The notes under the pieces are model-generated. The model worked only from the letters and a program-made list of their open reading frames with translations. It ran no database searches and had not been told where the DNA came from. The position numbers and the translations under genes were made by a program. Shown piece after piece: positions 12,276 to 25,543 of a DNA stretch of 64,000 nucleotides (the stretch's first letter is position 1; each line of letters starts with the position of its first letter). Source of the DNA: Hymenopellis radicata (Eukaryota > Basidiomycota > Agaricomycetes > Agaricales > Physalacriaceae); NCBI GenBank assembly GCA_015501595.1, contig JADNRX010000072.1:62001-126000 (forward strand), written 5' to 3'.

Positions 12276-12284
12276 TATATAAAG
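12276..12284 (+). promoter_or_regulatory. TATA box of forkhead gene
   Basis: tatataaag stands about 230 bp before the ATG at 12516, followed by a pyrimidine-rich leader. Spacing fits a fungal TATA promoter with a leader near 200 nt. Confidence 0.55.
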
Positions 12285-12515
12285 TGTTCCAAGGAGGTCG
12301 ATGCTTCTCGCCATCGACTACAGCTTCTCATCTCCTGCCCTCGCCCCCCTTGGCGTAATCCACCCCAAACTGCAAATTTTTCATCTCCCGCCATCGCAAA
12401 GGTCTGTCTTCATACCACTTGTCATACATCCTCTACTGACATCCAAGCTCGCTCCTGCTCTCATTGCCATCCTTATCCCCTCGTCCCAATCCTCGCTGTC
12501 CTATGCGCTACAGCC

Positions 12516-13609
12516 ATGTACTCGCAAATGCACGGATTCCACGGCTTCCACACCCCACCCGGAGTCCTGCCCATCCCGCTCTCGTATGCTCACCCAGACG
12601 AGAATCTGGATCAGGACATGACCTCCGACCCGCTGTCTCTAAGCCATCCATACGCCCACGTTCCACGCATGCAACACGAGCAGGTGAAGGCGCTTGCTGA
12701 CTCGTCTTTCGTTACCTCACCTTTACGTACCCAGCGCTTCCCAGGCCCAGCTGGCGCCTACGCATCCAATCAAGATCATATGATGCAGATGCCGGCGCCT
12801 ATCACCCTTCCATACGGGATAGGCGGTGACTACGGCCCGAGCCATTCACATCAGCAGGGCACCACCATTCCCCCACCGCCATTCGATGTGAAGCGCGAAT
12901 CGCCAGACCACGCGGCGTTCCCGCTTAGCTATCACCATGTTGAACACCAGAACTTTAGTACCTCTCTTAATGTGGAGTCGCATCTTCGGCAGCAGGACTT
13001 TCTACGCGGACTCCCTCCCACTCTCCCTGTTCACTTGAACTCGCTCCAGAACGGAAGGGACAACACCGAACGACCTCCATACACCATGATGCAGCTGGCT
13101 GCTGTAGCCATCGCCAGCCACCCGCGCCAACGGGCATCCTCGGCGGAAATACGCGACATGCTCATCGAACGCTTCCCCTACTTTGAGGGTAAGAAAGAAC
13201 AGAAAGAGCTCGGCGTAAGTCTTTCACAAGATTTCACAATTGCAATTTCCCTTACTTACGCGACACGACCGCATTGCAGGAAACCCTCAAACACGCGCTC
13301 TCGTCCTACTACCTCTTCAAACGCGTCCCCCGCACCGCGACCGAGCCCGGCCGCGGCGGCCTCTGGGAGCTCGATGTCGTCACCAACCCCGGCGGGCGGC
13401 GCAACCGCAGAAATCCCCCCTCCGAGGGTGGATCCTCGGAAGGCGCGAGTCCCGGCACGTACCGTCCCGTGTCTCCCTCGGACTCGGACAACTCGGATAT
13501 GTCGATGTACTCGAACAGGTCTGCGACGCGCAGGGGGCAGCGGGCGTCAGACGTCGATGCGTCTGGACTGCGGCGATCGAGGCGCCTGCAGGAAGGCCCT
13601 TCGAGATAA
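12516..13609 (+). CDS. Forkhead (winged-helix) transcription factor
   Basis: Two exons, 12516-13214 and 13280-13609, with a GTAAGT-TTGCAG intron. The first 190 residues are low-complexity, rich in His, Pro, Gln and Met (MYSQMHGFHGFH). The forkhead domain follows: RPPYTMMQLAAVAIASHP, AEIRDMLIERFPYF, then across the intron ETLKHALSSYYLFKRVPR and GGLWELDV. The intron falls inside the domain, before recognition helix 3. The helix lacks the usual NSIRHNLSLN wording (here TLKHALSSYY), so it is a divergent fungal type. The tail is Ser/Arg-rich and basic. A nuclear sequence-specific regulator is expected. ATG 12516 is chosen because upstream in-frame sequence is leader-like and lies behind the TATA box. 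Confidence 0.85.
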
Positions 13610-14150
13610 TTTCCGCGAAGCCATAATGAATTTGTCTTCATCGGGTTTAATGGTTTTCTTTCGTGCTATCTTTGCTATCTGTCCTTGCTATGAATACGTC
13701 CTGCTTTCGCTTTGTTTCTTGCTTTGTTGTTTTGTGTGATTGCTCTCCTTGTTGTAGATGTAGAATGACGGTCATGATATGCTACTACTAGTCTTGTTTT
13801 GCTTTACCATCTTCGAAATGCTATCGTACGTCTTTATGATAAATGACAATGGGATCGGTTATGTTTACGATGCTAGTCTGACAGATAACATGTCCCCACC
13901 AAGGTACAGGATCTGATGGGGGCGTTCGCAGAATCAAAGTATTACGGCGTGTCGGACTATAGTGTGGCGTAGTCAGTGACTGCACCACATTGATCTGTGT
14001 TCGACTCATAACGGCCCTTCAGCGCTCGGTTCAACCTCCTCCGCCGAACTGAGAAATACGTTGGCAACTAATATAATCCAAGTATATCATTCGCTGAAAG
14101 CTGGTTGAAAGTCAACTGTCTTGAAGAGCGTGTTAGTTAGTAGTCGTGTT
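13610..14150. other. 3' flank of forkhead gene
   Basis: T-rich trailer and intergenic sequence. No gene seen. Confidence 0.45.
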
Positions 14151-14155
14151 TAGAC

Positions 14156-14642
14156 GTGCTCCAGATCAGCGGTGTGTTCTTCAAGTCAAGCCCTGTATGT
14201 CCTCTCAACGCACTCGAATCTGCGCAGAACATCGTTTTGTTTCCAGCTGATATCATCCCGACCGCTACATCCTTTGGATCGCTACCACTTTGGAGCAAAA
14301 AGCGGCGAGAACAGGCGGAATTGAGCCTGCGCTGGCTCTCAAGTTGCGCCGCCATCATAAGAGTCCAATTGAACCGCTTCGTATCGACATGTCACCTTGT
14401 ACTCACGGGAGCATTCGTCATGGCATGAGGAAACTCCATCGCGAATTATCATTATCTGACTCTCTCCCGCGCCCTTCACCTCGTCATCATACTAAGCGCT
14501 TCTCATGGAAAAATGGTAAGTGACACGAGATGGATGCGTGAACGACGGAGGACCCGGGATGTTTTGAACTTCCTTGTTGTTTAGTACCACAAAGATCATC
14601 ATTGACGAAGGTGATGTCGAAGGACCAAAACGGAGCTAAGTA
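14156..14642 (+). CDS. Possible small gene, unrecognised
   Basis: A charged, Arg/His-rich reading (KKRREQ; in another frame EPALALKLRRHHKSPIEPLR) runs to a GTAAGT donor at about 14516. A TTTAG acceptor at about 14581 then leads to a short exon (PQRSSLTKVMSKDQNG) ending at 14642. No good start codon is found in the spliced frame, and a stop lies upstream. It may be a decayed or mis-sequenced gene. I do not recognise it. Confidence 0.2.
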
Positions 14643-14971
14643 GACCCAGCTAACTTACTTAGTTTAGACCTCATACATAAGGATCTCGCGGACAAGAAGC
14701 GGTCCTTCATTTGGGTATGCTGGTGGGTTTTCGGAACAAGCTGAGCACGTTCGTAGCTCGTCGGAGTCTTCAACCCCACTCGACCCGTCACGGTAATTTG
14801 CCTTCAAGTTGAAAGCATGCATTGCTAACGTCAAACCTCATATATCCAGATAGTATTGCTACGTCAATGCTCGATATTGAAGACACCAAGCGGCGCCAGG
14901 CCATAATGTTCATCATTGTTCCCCGTCAAAAGATAGCATCAATATCTTCAGAAGATGACACGCGGTCTGCC

Positions 14972-15533
14972 TTATAGTGACCAGCACTTCAAAACACTAG
15001 AATCAGCTTTGACAATCGTCATATTCAAACACGCACCCTTCCGCAGAGCACCCCACGTCCTTGGCGGCCCGCCGCCTGGTTTCGACTTGGCCGTATCCCC
15101 ACAGTCTATCGCAGAAACAACATAGTGCAGCGGGATGGACTGTACCACACACGCCCACGCTGTGGCCACCGATACCTCCCCAGACCCAGAAGCACCGTGA
15201 GCATGCTGAGCGCAAAACGCACAGTCTTCGTGCGCGAAGAGCATGACATCCTGAGCGCGGCGCCGGCGCTTACTATTCGATGCGAGCCATGAGTCGACTG
15301 CGTAATGAGCAAACGCTGAAAGGAAAGGAAGGCTGTGACGTACCCCACATTATCGTCGCCTCGTATACCTCCCGCTGATTCCTGTCCCTTGATGAAAGCA
15401 GCTCGGAGGGACGCGATGGGTAGTCAAAGGAAAGCCTCGCGGGTGACGATGGCGATGACATTCCTTTGACCGAGGGAGCGAAGGGCTCGGAGGCGAGATG
15501 TTTCTTTATATCAGGCGAGACTGCAGCGCCCAT
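14972..15533 (-). CDS. Conserved hypothetical protein with MGAAVS N-terminus
   Basis: Two exons: 15344-15533 and 14972-15297, with a 46-nt intron (GTACGT to ACGCAG). The product is about 171 aa. It starts MGAAVSP, a fit to the N-myristoylation pattern MGxxxS. A Ser/Pro/Arg-rich middle follows, then REVYEATIMW, DSWLASNSKRRRRAQDV, a Cys-containing segment EDCAFCAQHAHG and a C-terminal domain with ATAWACVVQS. The reading frame also stays open upstream of 15533 without an ATG. A role at a membrane is only suggested by the myristoylation site. Family unknown to me. Confidence 0.5.
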
Positions 15534-16068
15534 ACTTGAACAGGTAGGAGGGCTCGGTCGTGGTTGGTATTGTGAAACAAGAGGATTGGTCACGGAGAAG
15601 AAGGCCCGTTCGGATGCTATAATTACTGGTGAAGCAAGCGAGGTGTCTTTCGCGTCCGTCCGTCCGTCCGTCTTGTTACTCGGCAATTGCGAAGATGGTG
15701 GGCTGTTTCAGCATACTGTCAATTACCCTACAGCTTTGACGAGAGGGACCGGCGATCATGACCGTCAAAGGATTGGCTGATTGAGGTATCTAAGCAATGT
15801 ATCAGTACCCAGTCCGCAGATCGAATGGTCATCGCGTGAACAGTATGAATGACAACAGTGTGAAAGTATCTACACGTTACACCGCAGTGACGGCAAACGA
15901 AGCCGCCATTCGGAGGCTGAAGTGGCGCGGCCGCCGATGGCTACGCCTAGTAGAACATGCAGCATGAAGTCACACTTTTAGAAGAACCTCTGAAGAAGCT
16001 CGAGCTAAGAAGGAGATCAAGTTCCTCTCTTCATGTGGAAGGATGGGAGAACAGAACTGTCATTACGA
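15534..16068. other. Intergenic stretch
   Basis: A short (cgtc)n run near 15655 and otherwise unremarkable sequence. No gene seen. Confidence 0.4.
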
Positions 16069-19489
<3,421 letters not shown>

Positions 19490-19687
19490 CGAGCTACCTT
19501 CTCGAGTGGAGTCATCGCTCGGTAAAACCGACGATGAAAGCAAAAGGCAAGCCCAGCCCCGTGGGAATAAACGCGTCGCGTCGCGTTACACATCAGCATC
19601 ATGTGATTTCCTTGTCAATCATTCAAACAATTTCTCAATCTTGGTATAAACTGCCTAAGAATTCCGTTCAACTGATGATAGCTACGT

Positions 19688-20539
19688 CTAATCATGCGTG
19701 ATATAGCTCTTTAAACCCGAGCTCGTAGCCTCCAAGGCCAAAATGAACGCCCTAGCGACGACATTGGCTCCTGCAGGCGACGTGTGCGTGTGGTCGTTAG
19801 GGTAGTAAGAGTCGACGACTGTAGCGCCGGCCTTGTTGTACAAAGCAGCGGTATATAACCCGTGGTCGACGAAAATTCCCCCAGCCTCCGTTGCGGCATC
19901 TTGAGAATACGTCGTGAAGCGGCTGGGACTATATGAGAAGGTCCCGCTCTCCCAGGGGTTATTGGGAGTGGGGCTGGAAATGATGACATTGGCGCCCCTC
20001 GTCGTGAAGAGTTTGGCGCATTGACGAGATAAGCCTCGTAAGTAAGAACGGTTTCGGTGACACCGCTGAAAGGATGATTAGAACAAATGCGAATCAACAA
20101 GCTTTCTCACTTATAAACAGTGGTGCATGTCGTCGCATATCCAGCATCACCGACTCCACAATCAGTTCGGCCATTATCAGTACTCAGACTGCCGCCGTCG
20201 TTGTGGCCGAATTCGATGATTACAAAGTCTCCAGCCTGGACATTGGGAGCCATTGCAGCAAAGCGACCTTCGCGAGTGAAGCTGCGCGCAGAGCGTCCAC
20301 CAATTGCGTTGTTCGCGACGGTGAGACTAATGTAATTGGCCAGGTAAGCACCCAGCCTTTGAATGCAATGTAAGCATAAGTTTACTAAAGCGGAAGGGTA
20401 ATGCGTACCTGCGGTGTCGCCATCGTTGGCCCCGTGGCAGCCATTGTCGAATCTCCAGCAAGCCATACAGTAGGTGCTGCGAGAGCGGCGCGAGCGGCGA
20501 CAAATGCAAGGAATACCGGCTACAGATTTGAAAGCGCAT
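19688..20539 (-). CDS. Rhamnogalacturonan acetylesterase-like SGNH hydrolase (CE12), secreted
   Basis: Starts at ATG 20539 with a signal peptide (MRFQI then [13 protein letters not shown]). SGNH landmarks: block [14 protein letters not shown] with nucleophile Ser, [16 protein letters not shown], block [15 protein letters not shown] with Asn, and block [16 protein letters not shown] with Asp/His. Two introns (near 20350-20410 and 20060-20110) interrupt it. Two one-base shifts are needed: in the signal peptide (one C missing at about 20518) and before [18 protein letters not shown] (one G missing at about 20026). Members remove acetyl groups from rhamnogalacturonan I, helping pectin breakdown outside the cell. 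Active-site residues are all visible. Confidence 0.8.
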
Positions 20540-21500
20540 ATCGGACGAATTAGGGCTCCTAGAAAACAGACCCGTTGGTTATATGCCAGGGGAAACTCCG
20601 AGGATTAGCAACAGGACATCTTGTGCCAAATAGTGTTCTTCCATAAGAACGACATGCAAGGCATGGCCACGATGTGTGTCTGTTCAGACGACCAGAAAAA
20701 TAGATTTATCCAGCATTTATCCATCGTGTTGGTGCAGAGAGACGATTCACGTGTTGTCGGGTCTGACAGACGAATCGCGAACGATTGCTCAATGCAAGAA
20801 CTCCATATGCTGCGGAGGGCGTATACTCGGCGTCAATAGAAACAAGAACATGCGGAACGTCAGGTGTGCGTGTGGTATACGCGCGGGCCGCGGGCCAAGG
20901 CAGTGAGCCGGGAACGCGCAAAGAAGACGACGGTAATACTAACAGTTGCGTGCACAAGAAGGTCCAGAGGCATCTATGGAGGCCGTTCAATAAGGTGGTA
21001 GTCGTAACAAAGGAAAGAACGAATTCAGACCTGCAGGAACCAACAGTTACACTGCTTGTAGATCCGCCGCTTTGTCAGCATCCTCGGCATCATGTCCCTG
21101 CTATTCACCTCTTGGGACAGCTCTGCGCAAGTTCTATGGCATGCCTTAGAATATCTTGGTCTTGGACGCGCTGCGCACTTCAGATGGCTCGATTATACTC
21201 ACTGACTAACGCGTCATTGAACGGAGTCGACTCTTCGACTTGGAACTGTTCATTCCGCCACCATGCCGTCCGGTGTCTGTCCGGTGTCCTGTGTCGAGTC
21301 TCACGGCTGCTATTGGTCGTCCGGTACAGTCTGAGTGCGCTTGCACGGGATCACTATTAAGGTTAGTGGGTATGTATAGGTATGGATAACCGTCACCGGA
21401 TGATAAGTTATCCTGATCCGCAAGTGTGCACACACCGACTCCATCAACAGATCCGGGAGTAGTGGAAAATAGCTAGGACATACCTCACCACTTTACCACC
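20540..21500. other. Divergent intergenic region
   Basis: Separates the acetylesterase (minus) from the DUF2235 gene (plus). A long open frame at 20785-21360 has no domain-like pattern and no splice context, so I treat it as chance. Confidence 0.4.
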
Positions 21501-23285
21501 ATGTCAAGCCTCTCCACCAAAGTCTCTAGCGCGCCGCGGACGCTCGTTCTCTGCTTTGACGGTACATCCAATGAATATAACGAACAGGTGAAGCTTTAAA
21601 GCTAAGCGAATCGTACAAATGGCTAAATTCAGGCTGCCGCTGCGGAGTAGAATACGAATGTCGTCAAGTTCTTCTCCATACTGCACAAGGACGACGACAA
21701 GCAGCTATGTTACTATCAGGTACATCGCCAAAGTCCTGTCCTTAGCACGTTCATGATCCGTCGGCAGGCAGGTATAGGAACGTTCTTCGCTCCTGGAGTC
21801 GTGTCGCCACTTCTAGAGTGGTTTGCCAAAGTTGCCGACGAAGCCATCGCCTGGTGAATATCTTTCGCGGGTAGCGCGGGGACGTTTCTCACAGCTGGCT
21901 ATCCCAGGTATCTAAGTGCGCACGTTATGGGCGGTACAACTTTCTTATGCAGAACTATCGAGCTGGGGATAAGATATGCATATTTGGTGCGCTGCACAAC
22001 CGTTCATCTAGAGTTTAAATAAACTGATGTCTAAGTAGGATTCTCCCGGGGTGCGTATACTGCTCGGGCATTAGCCGGAATGCTGTATAAAGTACGTCTC
22101 CATCATCCCCCACGGTGGGTACTTATTAGTCCTTAGGTCGGTCTCCTGCCCCGGGATAATGAGGAGCAAGTTCCATTCGCCTACAGATTGTATACCCGCG
22201 AAGACGAAAACGGTGTGCGCCTCAGTGCGGGCTTCAAGAGGACATTCTGTCGGAATGTTCAGATCGAATTCATGGGCGTCTGGTACCGTATCTCCCCATA
22301 GATAATGTCACGAATGCTGAAACCCTCTAGGGATACTGTCTCGAGTGTCGGCGTGGTTATGGGGAGGACCTTACCGTTCACAACCTCGAACAAATCCATC
22401 AAGACATTCCGACATGCCCTTTCGCTTGATGAAGTGAGCATGCCTCAAAGCCTGGTCCCACTTGACACTCATCCTGTTTTTTAGCACCGTGCTCGGTTTA
22501 AACCCAACCTATATCACCGCCCCGCGCCCGGAGAATACACAACCGGTGATATCTTACGAAACAAACCGAGCTCAGCTGGACGTAAACCTTTCCCATTGTT
22601 CAACAAGTTTAAGCGCAGCAAATTCGGCGTGCAAGCCGAATCCTCTGACGACGACGGCTGGAACCCGACGATGTCCTGGAAGTATGGTTCGCAGGTTGTC
22701 ATAGTGGTCCGTTATTCCTGTTCATTCCATAACCCATCATTGTTGATGACATGACCCAGATGTCGGTGGTGGCGAAAATGCCGAATGATGCTCCCAATTC
22801 TCTGAGTAAATGTATCCTTACGATGGATGGTCCGCCAGGCGATCCAGTCGCAGTGCGGAATCACTTTTGTAGAGTCCGCGTTAGAGACGCTCAAGCTTAC
22901 CCCTGTGCTTCTTTACTCATGCCCACGAACGGCGTGGCAGAAAAAACGGTGATGAACGATGTAGATGCCGTGGACGCTTTACAGCCTCTTCACGATCCAC
23001 TGCAATACCAGAAATTATGGTGGATCCTCGAGGTATTACCGACGAAGTACACTTGGCAAGATGCGGACTGCGTCTGGCATAGTCACTTTGGGTATGTGTT
23101 CATCATATTCCTTGCCAGCCTTGCTCGAGCTGATACTTGCAACTAGATGGAACCTTGGGCGAGGGCGAACAATACTGGAGAAGGAGCCCAAGTTTCACAT
23201 CACGGTGCAGGCGCGTATGAAGGACCTCAAACTGGCTTATAAACCAAAGGCAACGTGGGATTCTAAGGAGACCTATGTAGTTTGA
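21501..23285 (+). CDS. DUF2235 alpha/beta-hydrolase family protein, frame-broken
   Basis: Begins MSSLSTKVSSAPRTLVLCFDGTSNEY, the DUF2235 N-terminal block. Then NTNVVKFFSIL, CYYQAGIGTFFAP, LMQNYRAGDKICIFGFSRGAYTARALAGM with the GxSxG nucleophile motif, VGLLPRDNEEQVPFAY, DTVSSVG, and VWFAGCHSDVGGG carrying the usual D-x-G block. The C-terminal part has LQPLHDPLQYQKLWWILE and RGRTILEKEPKFH. Introns are typical, 45-60 nt. At least five one-base shifts occur, at GGCGG (21940), CCC (22667), AAAA (22778), about 22820 and A6 (22945). Fungal members are cytosolic and of unknown substrate. Either an assembly problem or a pseudogene; the pattern of base runs favours the first. Confidence 0.75.
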
Positions 23286-23342
23286 ACTCTACAACCCGGT
23301 ACTCTAACGTTATGGTTTAGGACTTGTTGTGGATACACTCGT

Positions 23343-23786
23343 TTAAATATAGTTCCACGTCACTGGGATGCGGCCCAGGGCCAAGGGAGCGAGGACTTGG
23401 AAGGCAGACGAAGTAAGGTCGACATCTCCGCTGGAGCATCCTGGGCAGAGGTCAGCGACCCTGGCGGTAACACTATTGCCATTGTCTGGTCACTTGTGAG
23501 ATGAAAATCACGACGGTCTGTGGGATGAACGTACAGGTAACTTGGATTTGACGTCCACAGTTAGCGCCGTTGCTGTATTGCGCGGAGGCCAACGCGACGA
23601 CGTGGTCTGAGTTCTGAAGTGGTTGTCCGCAGGCGCCGAAGCCACCGTTGGGGAGGTAGTAGGTGCCTGGCCACATCAGCATGAGACGAATCAGGGGAAA
23701 GAAGTGAACTCACCGTCACCACTGAAGGCATGGGCGGCACTGATAAGAGTGGCGAGTGCCAAAAGCTTGGAGAAAGAGAAGACCAT
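23343..23786 (-). CDS. Secreted RlpA-like double-psi beta-barrel (barwin/expansin-like) protein
   Basis: Three exons, 23714-23786, 23535-23666 and 23343-23485, give 115 aa. Signal peptide MVFSFSKLLALATLISAAHA. The barrel follows: GTYYLPNGGFGACG, HVVALASAQY, NCGRQIQVTYNG, VTARVADLCPGCSSGDVDLT, and the end RIPVTWNY. This matches small fungal barwin/RlpA-like proteins of normal length. The Asp in ADLCPGC and conserved Cys residues are present. Such proteins are secreted and bind cell-wall polysaccharide; no expansin C-terminal domain is present. It converges on the DUF2235 gene with 57 bp between stop codons. All frames are clean here. Confidence 0.9.
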
Positions 23787-23867
23787 GGTTGTAAATGGGC
23801 TGTGAAGGCTGATAGAACACTGAAGCTTGAGAGAGCTGGTGATGTGTAGAAAGCTCAAACCTTCTCG

Positions 23868-23875
23868 TTTAAATA
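23868..23875 (-). promoter_or_regulatory. TATA-like element of barwin-like gene
   Basis: On the minus strand tatttaaa lies about 82 bp before the ATG at 23786, a suitable distance for a TATA element. Confidence 0.5.
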
Positions 23876-24334
23876 CTGCTCGCCAGTAACCCGCCAGTGC
23901 CTCTCCTCCGGGAGTAGTCCTTTGGGAACGGGCTCAGTCGACATCGCGGACCGCCCGTTATTGCGCGTTTGCGGTGATTTTGACATTGTAACGAGATTCT
24001 AGGTCCCTACTGCAATTCAAGTCTTTCAACCTGAGGTATGTAGCACGATATTTGGTTCCCGACATCAATGGTCCACAAGCAGAACTACATTGAGAGACGG
24101 AAACACACGGGTAGGCGCGTATCAGTGTGCACATCAGGAAAACCCTCCCCCAGTAATATACACAACATTTGATGGAAATTAGTACAAATACTCAAAATCG
24201 AGGTATTCAGAGTAATGTAGACAGAATAGCTCACATTTTCAACTCCACCGTAAGACACACAGAAAGTTCCAACAAATTATCACTAATGCACAGCATAGAA
24301 TTAATGGTATCTAAAATAACTACACTGATCTGTA
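23876..24334. other. Intergenic stretch
   Basis: No gene seen. Confidence 0.4.
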
Positions 24335-24544
24335 CTACTGCATTCTCGCTGGTCCATCTACCGGCACCGCACGACCCCATTTGGGAAAGAGGTGCATACT
24401 GCTCTCGATGACGGAAACAGGCAACATCCCCGAGGCTGCTTGCGGTTGAGTTGAAAAGGTGCTGAACCATTCAACATAGATACGCGAGCTGGCGCAGCAA
24501 GCCTGTCCGTGGTTCCAGCTATAGAAAGCGTTAGACAAGATCAA
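24335..24544 (-). pseudogene. Aldehyde dehydrogenase fragment
   Basis: The minus strand reads SNAFYSWNHGQACCASSRIYVE, which matches the segment around the catalytic Cys of aldehyde dehydrogenases (NHGQxCCAxSRxYVQ). Residues after it do not follow the family, and no other ALDH motif is visible within 1 kb on either side. I read it as a relic of one exon. Confidence 0.5.
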
Positions 24545-25543
24545 TGAGCAGACACGGACAACATACGAGATACCGTGGGCGCGCGTCCATGCCCTTGACC
24601 CCGCTATTGACAGGCGCTTTTAAGCGTCGGGCTCTACCCCACTACGAGTACAGTACTACGAGCCCCAACATGATCTTAAACGATTGCGATCTCGAACAAG
24701 CCATCGTGTCGCGAGGTATAAGTCCTTCGGGGCGGCATATGCAGGGCCGTGCTCATCGTCGGATACATCTTGGAGGCTGTGCTCGGCGGCGGTTGTAGCG
24801 CGTACATGATGGCAGAAACACCCAAGGACGCGGGAGTGGCGAGGACGACGGCGCTCATATTTTGGCGCCACTACCACGGTCCTTGTGGGCTTTGTCGTCT
24901 GTGATCCGTCGCGCGGGATGAGGTATAAAGCCAGTTGGTTGTGGTAAGACGGACGGATGGACTTGGTCAAAACCCGATGCTTCGGGCATCCAGTATATCG
25001 ATGCATCGTAAGGGCAGTCACGTCCCAATGTTGCGAGAGCCCTGGGAGAACGGGGATAAGCTGGCGCAGGGAGCCATGACGGGAGGCGGGACTAAACAGG
25101 TCTTTCGGGTGCCTAGCTGCCTCCCGATATTCAACGCGAGATCATCGGCTGAGCATTCCTGATGACGCCATCCGTCTTCAACGGATTTTTACGCTGCCGC
25201 TCTAGCCCGCCCTCCCGTAGTTGTTGCTCATAGCCTTTGTAAATAAATATGGGTTATGTGACCGCTGATTTACTGCTTTTGCTTCCTCACCTCAGCGGAT
25301 GTGTGTCAAGTGTGTCCTCGGGCGCGTTGAGGTCGGGCGATACAGCGAATGGCTTCTATCATCATTCAAGAACTGGCGGGATTCACGATATGAGCCTAGC
25401 CTCAAGGGCACGATGCGCGCCATGGGCGGAGGACTTGTCAAACTGGCTGGCGGGTACCATCTGAACCCTCGGATACAGTATGTCCTGTAGAGCACCTCTT
25501 ATGTTTTGAATTATCTCTGTATTTTGGTCGCCATCTTCACAGA
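24545..25543. other. Intergenic, unresolved
   Basis: Several short open frames on both strands without recognisable pattern. It precedes the MULE transposase gene and may hold its left terminal region; no inverted repeat was located. Confidence 0.35.

Noticed and set aside
20785..21360. 191-aa open frame between acetylesterase and DUF2235 genes
   Set aside because: No family-like pattern, biased composition and position over two promoters; read as chance.
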